Assembly (NCBI GenBank): GCA_030568195.1
Contig: JAJLTO010000003.1
Span: 208,501 to 272,500 of the forward strand
Origin: Dipodascopsis uninucleata var. uninucleata
Lineage: Eukaryota; Ascomycota; Lipomycetes; Lipomycetales; Lipomycetaceae
Length of the DNA stretch: 64,000 bases
Direction of reading: 5' to 3'
Part shown: in pieces, positions 57,719-64,000 of the stretch
How positions within the stretch are numbered: position 1 is the stretch's first letter
Layout of the letters: every line of letters begins with the position of its first letter
The notes under the pieces: model-generated
Told to the model about the DNA's origin: nothing
Databases searched by the model: none
The model's input: the letters and a program-made list of their open reading frames with translations, nothing else
Translations under genes and position numbers: made by a program

Positions 57719-59377
57719 TCATGAATACTTTTTGATGAACTCATTATGGAACAAAACAAAGCGTTGCGCATACTCATCTCCAGGAGCCAAAAAAGTGGTT
57801 CTGAAGTGGAAGGTTCCATCCTTCTGGCCAAAACCAGAGCCAGGCACCACACATATACCGGTAGACTCTAAGAGTTGCATACAGTAGAACTCATCAGGAG
57901 TTAAGTTAGTATTTTGGGCCTCTTTAATCGCCTTTGGAGGTAGAGTGATTGTAGGGAATAAATACATAGCACCCTTTGGCTCTTGACAGGACACACCTTC
58001 CATCTCCTTGAAAGCATTAAAAAGAGCAAATGCACGATGTTTAAGAGCTTCATAAATCTGGTCGTGCTCCTTCTTGTAAAGAGGATAACTCTCATCACCA
58101 GGCTTTGGAGGGTTAACCATGACCTCAGTCAAAACTTGACCTGTTACGACTGGACATAACGAAATACTGACCAGTTTGTACAGTTGCTCAACAACATCAT
58201 CGTTGATGCCAATCAATTCCAGATATCCACCACGCTGACCACATTCTCCTACCATACCCTTGCTAGTACTGTGAAGAGATGCCAACTCAACATCGTCGTA
58301 TATACTAGGATAATCTCTCTGAAGCTCACGCAAAATCTTCTTAAAAGAGTGGAACTCGCCTTCATAAATGTTGGTTTGGTAGACCTCATCAGCAATTATT
58401 AGAAAATGATACTCAGAAGCAAGCTTGATGATATCCTGAATCTCCTGACGAGTCAGGTTCGAGCCTGTTGGGTTGCATGGATTAATTACAACCATAGCTT
58501 TTAGACTGACACCATCCGCGATACTCGTTCGCACGACTGACGCAATATAATCAGTGTCAGTACCCCACCCAGTGCACTCATCAAGGAGATACGGAATTGC
58601 GGTAGCATTCTCGAGTGTTACTGTAGCAGAATAAAGAGGATATTGTGGCACAGGAATCATGATACCAGTGTTTGGACCATTGCAAATGGTTGTAAAGAGA
58701 GACGAGACTGCAGCAGAGGCACCTCCAGCTAAGAAAATGTCCTTAGGATTGGCTTCGAAGCCATCTCTTTCGCTAATAAATTTCGCGATAGACTGGCGGA
58801 TGTACGGCACACCCTGGCTCTGAGAATACGCACCAACAGAACCAATTTCTCTTAACAGAGTACGGGCACGCTCCATCGCGTCTCTTGGAAAAAGTCTATT
58901 TGCATATGGACTATCCATAATATCTGGATACTGAACAAGTGACAGGACCTGTCTAAAAAATGTAATTGGCTTTTGATCCATTGCCTGCGGATTTCCAATA
59001 TTTGCATTGATAATTTCCTTGAACTGTAATGAATTATCACCACTTTGTAATCGCTCTCTGAGCTCTTCGGCGCGAATTGCAAGTCGGCCACGGACAGCAT
59101 AATCAGCCTTGACCAGTTTGGGATTTATAGTATCAATTGTGAGAGCCTTGCGGGACTTCGTTGTTGCAGTTCCATTCCTGCGATTTAAAATTTTAGAAGG
59201 CATTTCCGAAGTTGCACTCTTATTAGATAGCGAACCTCCGTTTGAAATTGTAGTTGCTGCTGATGAAGAAGTAGGATAGTCTCGTGAATTATTGTTATAG
59301 TAAGACGTCGGAGAAGATGGCGAACTAACAATACTTGCTCTCGAGCTACTTCTCGATATCACCTCCACATTGGACAT
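57719..59377 (-). CDS. ALT1: Alanine aminotransferase (ALT1)
   Basis: A single exon encodes 552 residues. The enzyme interconverts alanine plus 2-oxoglutarate and pyruvate plus glutamate, using pyridoxal phosphate. The family opening RKALTIDTINPKLVKADYAV begins near residue 77. It is followed by IINANIGNPQAMDQKPITFF and the substrate region GAYSQSQGVPYIRQSIAKFI. The cofactor contacts include MVVINPCNPTGSNLTRQEIQ and IIADEVYQTNIY. The Schiff-base lysine lies in HSTSKGMVGECGQRGGYLEL. The end reads FRTTFLAPGDEYAQRFVLFH. The first 75 residues are Ser-rich; they may be a mitochondrial leader or a disordered tail, so whether this form is mitochondrial or cytosolic is open. Confidence 0.95.
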   Translation of the reverse strand: MSNVEVISRSSSRASIVSSPSSPTSYYNNNSRDYPTSSSAATTISNGGSLSNKSATSEMPSKILNRRNGTATTKSRKALTIDTINPKLVKADYAVRGRLAIRAEELRERLQSGDNSLQFKEIINANIGNPQAMDQKPITFFRQVLSLVQYPDIMDSPYANRLFPRDAMERARTLLREIGSVGAYSQSQGVPYIRQSIAKFISERDGFEANPKDIFLAGGASAAVSSLFTTICNGPNTGIMIPVPQYPLYSATVTLENATAIPYLLDECTGWGTDTDYIASVVRTSIADGVSLKAMVVINPCNPTGSNLTRQEIQDIIKLASEYHFLIIADEVYQTNIYEGEFHSFKKILRELQRDYPSIYDDVELASLHSTSKGMVGECGQRGGYLELIGINDDVVEQLYKLVSISLCPVVTGQVLTEVMVNPPKPGDESYPLYKKEHDQIYEALKHRAFALFNAFKEMEGVSCQEPKGAMYLFPTITLPPKAIKEAQNTNLTPDEFYCMQLLESTGICVVPGSGFGQKDGTFHFRTTFLAPGDEYAQRFVLFHNEFIKKYS

Positions 59378-61421
59378 GATGAATTAATTTCCAGTATATG
59401 CTATTTTATGCTCCTAATTTTTTCAAATATTGTGTTCACAGCAAAAGTTTTCCAATGCCCTTAAATGCAATAGACACGGTACCTCGTTTCCTAGAGTGCC
59501 AGGACAGGTTATACAACAATATGCATATACAACTGTCACAACAAAAAGATTTGAGACAAACGTAGGCTATTCTTTGTCTGGTAAGTTATATCAATACTAC
59601 TGCCCTCAAATAAAACATATACGTATTTAAGTATATATTTCTCCTATGGTTCATATATATATAAAATAAATATATGTACTTAAAAGAGAATCCCCGAGAA
59701 TTGCTGACCAATTCCTTGTACACTTCTTGCTTTACTTTTCCCCCTAAAAGCAAAATGACTAAACAAAAAATGACAAATTCTTATAAATTTTCTGTTAAGA
59801 GCATTTGTAGTTTTCGTGATATCCAAGTTCTGCTGTCTTGGTGCTTGTGCGACAAATTTCTTCGGCACAAAAAAATGGAAAAATTGTCTGGAGAAGTCGC
59901 AGAAAAGGGCGAAGATAGTGAGTGGAAGAAAGAACGAGCCTACACCGAAGAGTAATACTTCTATTTCCTACTAAAAGTACCAAAAAAAGGTTCGTCAAAA
60001 GTCATACACCAATGTTAAAAAAGTGCCAAAAATCATACAAGCCCTAACCTTTTTTGTACATACGCCACTTCCGTTCTGTTAGGCACGCTTCATATTGGAT
60101 AGTGTGGCCTCTTAGTAGTCATTAATACTACAACGAATGGTCTGTGGGACGTGATAAAAGGTATTTCACGATATGCTGGAGTATCTTTATATTTTGCTTG
60201 CATTAGAAATAAACTTATATCTGTTTCCGACACCTTTCTGTATTCTCATGTTTCTCTTTTTACTGTTAGATTTTGTTCGTTGTGTCAGAACAAAGTGTGC
60301 TAACCTAGACATTACTACTCCTGCTTTACTGGCACACGTTTTAATGTTTATGGCATATAGATTGTGGATTATTTGTGACTGTCGTGATCTTCGGTGTCCA
60401 CCGTGAGTCAGCTGTGATGCCGAGAAATATGCCGTTATTTTGGTTCTTCCGTCCATGAAAACTCAAAGAATTGATTGATTCCCTTTGATAGATTATGCAG
60501 ATGACGGAATCTCTTGACCTTTTGATATTTTCTAAATACAAATATATCAACACGTCAGTCACAGAGGCATCATGGAGAAGCACGCATAGTAGTTACTAAC
60601 ACTGATACTCGACGTCTTGTTTTACAAGAGAGCTCTAGTGCTTGAGATGCTCAAGGCGTAGAACCATCAATGTTAAGAATAATAATAATTCCAGTAAATT
60701 TCGTACTAGCAATTGAATGCACATCATGATAGCAATAAGTCCTCATTGAATGGGAATGCTAGTAGTTAACTTAGCACTTAAATTTCGCGATAACTTCATA
60801 TTATTGCTACTGCAATTCGTCCGTCGGTAAGTATGCAAACGGTCAATTGATCAAGACTTCTACTGAAAAACTCGCCAACTACTCTATTATTTACTTTTAT
60901 TATTATTATTATATACCTTGTACATACATATGATATGCATTTGCATATAGGTACATCAAGACTCGCTTATAAAATAGTAAAATGGGTGCGACATGACAGT
61001 AACCAACAGACTAGTAGCTCTTTACATTAAAGGAGACACTAGTATTCTCTCGCTTTATTTGAAATAGAATTTTAAAAAAATAGAAATGGCGTTCGCAATG
61101 AAAACAATTAGTGCACACTCATATATATAACATCATTCAGATAGGGAAATAAAGAAAGGATGACGGAAGGAGAAAAATAAGACAGGATTCTAGTATACTG
61201 AAAAATAGTCGGCAGCCGTAAAATGTTATAGAAGCGTAGGAATATAAATAAATAAAATCGTAGAAAAAGATTGTTAATAGGGACAAACAAGAAAGACGAG
61301 AAAACACGTAGAAAGTTGTCTATTAAAACAAATATATGTTCACACCTAACTTCAAATCTCCAACTTCTCATGCCATATGTGATTTTATGCATATATAATG
61401 TGAGAAAAGATAGGCTGCTAA
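59378..61421. other. 2-kb spacer upstream of alanine aminotransferase
   Basis: This spacer contains an inverted-repeat element (59977-60059, listed separately), a TGAGTCA at about 60406 and several short frames without family features. A hydrophobic 77-codon frame at 60173-60406 is probably chance in AT-rich DNA. The final 300 bp form the 3' flank of the phosphoesterase gene. Confidence 0.5.
59977..60059. repeat. Small inverted-repeat (MITE-like) element
   Basis: The left arm GTACCAAAAAAAGGTT (59977-59992) and right arm AACCTTTTTTGTAC (60046-60059) are near-perfect inverted repeats bracketing about 53 bp. The interior has two related stretches ending in TCATACA. It could be a tiny non-autonomous DNA element or a fold-back structure; no target-site duplication is clear. 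Confidence 0.4.
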
Positions 61422-63927
61422 TTATGATGCTGGGGCTGAGGAGTCTGTGGTGCCGTTAGCAGACTTACCCTCGGACGAAGGCTTACTAGCACCGTCACTT
61501 CCTCCTGTAGGACTACTGGAGTTATGTACTCTTGGTCCAGTACCACTCTCAGAACCAGAAGGTCCATCAGATGGCATAGAAAATGGCGGGCCACCGCGGC
61601 CACGAGCTGCAACTGAACGCGCTCGGGCGACTGTGCGGCTACCGCCACTGATTCGTAGTCTATGAATATCTCGTCGACCATGACCACCATCTAATTCTAT
61701 TCCTCGACCAGACCAAGCTCCGCTGCCTCGACCAGGCCCTCCAAAGGCACGACCACCCCTAGCAGCACTATCATTAATAGGAGTAACCCTTCCTAACTTC
61801 TCTTGATCGACTCTGCCAAGTGCATTCTGTGCATTTTCTTGTGTGTCGAAAAATACGTAAGCAAACTTCTTGCCACTTTGTGCGGTACGTATCATAATAG
61901 AAGTAATATTTTTCTGGTCTTCCAATGCAAAGTGAGTCTTCATAGCTTCTTCAGACTCGTCTGCTCTAGCAACCCATAGGCCAGGACGTCGAGGTTCACG
62001 GGCAACACCGGAGCTATCTCGTTCATCACTCAAATTAAGGTCCATTGCAACGGTATTTCCAAGAAGAGGTTTGGTTCCTGAAACGAAACTATTTGTGCTA
62101 CTTGACTTGTCACCATCATCTTTTGACTTATCGTCAGAAGCTCTACCTCCTTCTTTTGCGCCGCTACTTTCAGTACCGGTTTCAGTCTTTGAGACACCTG
62201 ATTCATCTTTAATCACGACTTCTGCCTTTTGAGAACTTGCTGCCGGTGATGCAGCGGAAGATTGGGCAGGTGGCGGAGCACCACCATTAGACGAAGAAGG
62301 TGACTTACGGGGTGCCTGTAGAGATGGCTTCGTACCTTTACCACCAGCATTGCCAGATGAAGAGTTGGCTCGCCTGTATTTGAAGTTAAATCCTTCAGAT
62401 CGCGTCTCAACACTAATTTTACCATCGCTAACCTCAAGTACTAAACTTCCGTAAGAAGCATCAGCTAAGTTAAAGTGCCACATATTTCTAAAGCCTAAGT
62501 TGATAAGTTCCTCCTTCTCCTTCTCCCGATCTGTACCGCCCTGTGCACTCGTTGGCATACGCTCTATAACGCTTAATGCGTTATCAAGTAGCTGCTTTTG
62601 TGTGTTGTTTGTTGATATGACAGGCATTACTTCTCCTTTAACCATCTCCCAGACATCCATGAATTGGGCGCGAGCACCAGCAAGCTTTCCCCTGAAATAA
62701 TCGTACGTGGGATTAACAGCAAACTCATTGTAGCTACAACCATATCTAAAATGTAAGCCACCTGAAATAGAGAAATCTGCCTTCAGTGCCAGAGCAAGTT
62801 GCGCTAAGATACCCTCCCTTGCAGGAGACGCATGCGTAATCAATATTCGCGTCTCCGTTTCGTCAAATACGCGTGCTGCAGTGTCAATCAGTTCGCCTAT
62901 CTGAAGTAAAGTTGTCCATGTCGTACCACCTCCTCCTGCAATAGTTGTTCGGCCGGATCCATTATCAAAAAGCTTGTGCATAACAATAGCTCCACCTAGG
63001 CCCAGTAGCCTAAACTTAACCCCATAGTCGGTCTCTATACTCTGACTGGAATGTTCATCCACAATATGCAAATTTGGGACTTTGTATTCACCCGATCTGA
63101 ACTTCTCGAGAACTGAGACATCTTCGCAGGCACCATGAACAGTATACACAGGGATATCCAGTTTAGCTTCACCTGAGAGAAATTGGTGCAATTGGGATAT
63201 AGGTCGTGAAAGAAGGAATTGGCGTAATGATTGAGAATCTTGAGGTAATGTACGTGCATCTAATAGAGGCGAATATTGGGCAACATGACGGAGAGTTCTA
63301 ATAATATTAGTGGGTGCTATTCTATCCTACCTTCACGTCTGGAATAGCCAAAGCCAATGACTTACTTGTCTGTAATCTTCGGTACACTGTCTCGATCATA
63401 GAAACCAAAATCTCCAGTATGAATAATAAATGATGCCTTATGCATTTTAGCCAAGTCGTTCAAACTCGAAAGATGTCCTTGAATTAAGAAAATCAGTACA
63501 CATACTAATTAAGCTCACTCATATATATCCCCATTCAAAGCTCTACACAGTGCATCCACTGCGATGCAATCCAAAATTTCCTTTTTTAATAGCCCAGATT
63601 TATAATACGGCCCTTAGTTATCTTTTACGTACCACGAATGTCCGCAACGCAAAGAATCCTTGTATTGTCTGCTGCCGTCACAACTCTAGGTGACGATCCA
63701 TTCGGTGTCTAAAAATAATAAGAGTTCATGGTTAGTTCAATTGCATTTATTAGTTCTATCTGATCTTTTTCAGCAATCTGTCTGATCCGTCAAATCTTTC
63801 ATATTAAGATCTTGTTGAAGCCGAAAATTCGATATATTCTCAAGGATCTTACTCTTTGTTCAATGGCTGGTTCTTTCTCCCCCCTCTCTCCGGTCCACTG
63901 CGTTGGTTCACTTACTGTAGCCATCAT
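61422..63927 (-). CDS. DUF2433-type metallophosphoesterase with RRM-like and RGG tail
   Basis: Four exons are inferred: 63927-63853, 63708-63633, 63477-63366 and 63297-61422, giving 712 residues. Splicing assembles the calcineurin-like core VVTAADNTRILCVADIRGHL, then SFIIHTGDFGFYDRD and, in exon 4, IPVYTVHGACEDVSVLEKF and LGLGGAIVMHK. ILITHASPAREGILAQL supplies the later His. These fit the fungal DUF2433 phosphoesterase pattern; the substrate is unknown. The C-terminal third has an RRM-like segment, PGLWVARADESEEAMKTHF to KKFAYVFFDTQENAQNALGR. An RGG-rich tail follows (GGPGRGSGAWSGRGIELDG), suggesting RNA binding. Frame and an acceptor-like CAG continue above the ATG, so an upstream exon may lie beyond the window. 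Confidence 0.82.
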
Positions 63928-64000
63928 TCCAAGTGATCCTGTGAAAAAATCGTAATCTTATCCTCTATACAGCTTTCTATATTATCCAGAAGTGATTGAA

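Noticed and set aside
60173-60406. Hydrophobic 77-residue frame
   Set aside because: AT-rich DNA readily gives Leu/Phe/Ile-rich frames. There is no family pattern, splice support or neighbour context.

Overview
This window reads as nuclear DNA of a fungus, most likely an early-diverging (non-Dikarya) lineage. The DNA is AT-rich. The genes carry short GT-AG introns, about 50-120 nt apart from one of 464 nt. The gene set is typically fungal: a GARS-AIRS fusion (ADE5,7), THR1 homoserine kinase, YHM2 carrier, VHC1-type cotransporter, AVT-type transporter, ARH1, TMS1/SERINC and APQ12. The lineage is an inference from gene content and style only; no marker that fixes the phylum is present. Exon borders were worked out by hand from splice signals, reading-frame phase and remembered family motifs.

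Layout: 0-6.3 kb is compact, with COQ2 (5' end outside the window), BOL1, a histidine acid phosphatase, cyclin C and ARH1. From 7.9 to 18.7 kb there are an NMN adenylyltransferase, a LYR/DUF1763-like protein, a CHY-RING ubiquitin ligase and a four-finger C2H2 factor, separated by long gene-poor spacers. From 20.9 to 34.7 kb lie YHM2, an unrecognised acidic protein, an RS-rich protein, a CCC1/VIT1 iron transporter, an APQ12-like protein and a vacuolar amino-acid transporter. From 38.1 to 59.4 kb the region is dense: VHC1, RFC4, RCE1, ADE5,7, THR1, an unrecognised 423-residue protein, SERINC, the cap methyltransferase ABD1, mitochondrial ribosomal protein bL33m and alanine aminotransferase. The window ends in a DUF2433-type metallophosphoesterase carrying an RRM-like and RGG-rich tail.

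The genes are housekeeping and mostly unrelated, as usual for eukaryotic chromosomes. Several touch mitochondrial function (COQ2, BOL1, ARH1, the LYR protein, YHM2, bL33m) and some touch iron (BOL1, ARH1, CCC1), but nothing in the layout shows they are co-regulated. Two promoters carry sites that fit the gene function: paired MluI cell-cycle boxes upstream of RFC4, and a perfect Gcn4/Bas1-type TGACTCA in the divergent ADE5,7-THR1 promoter.

No CRISPR array, rRNA, intact tRNA, intact transposon or virus-derived element was found. I see no convincing undescribed multi-gene system. The best leads are a hairpin-rich YHM2 intron with a hammerhead-like core, a tRNA-like Pol III promoter relic, coding first exons of 3 and 7 nt, and two unrecognised proteins.
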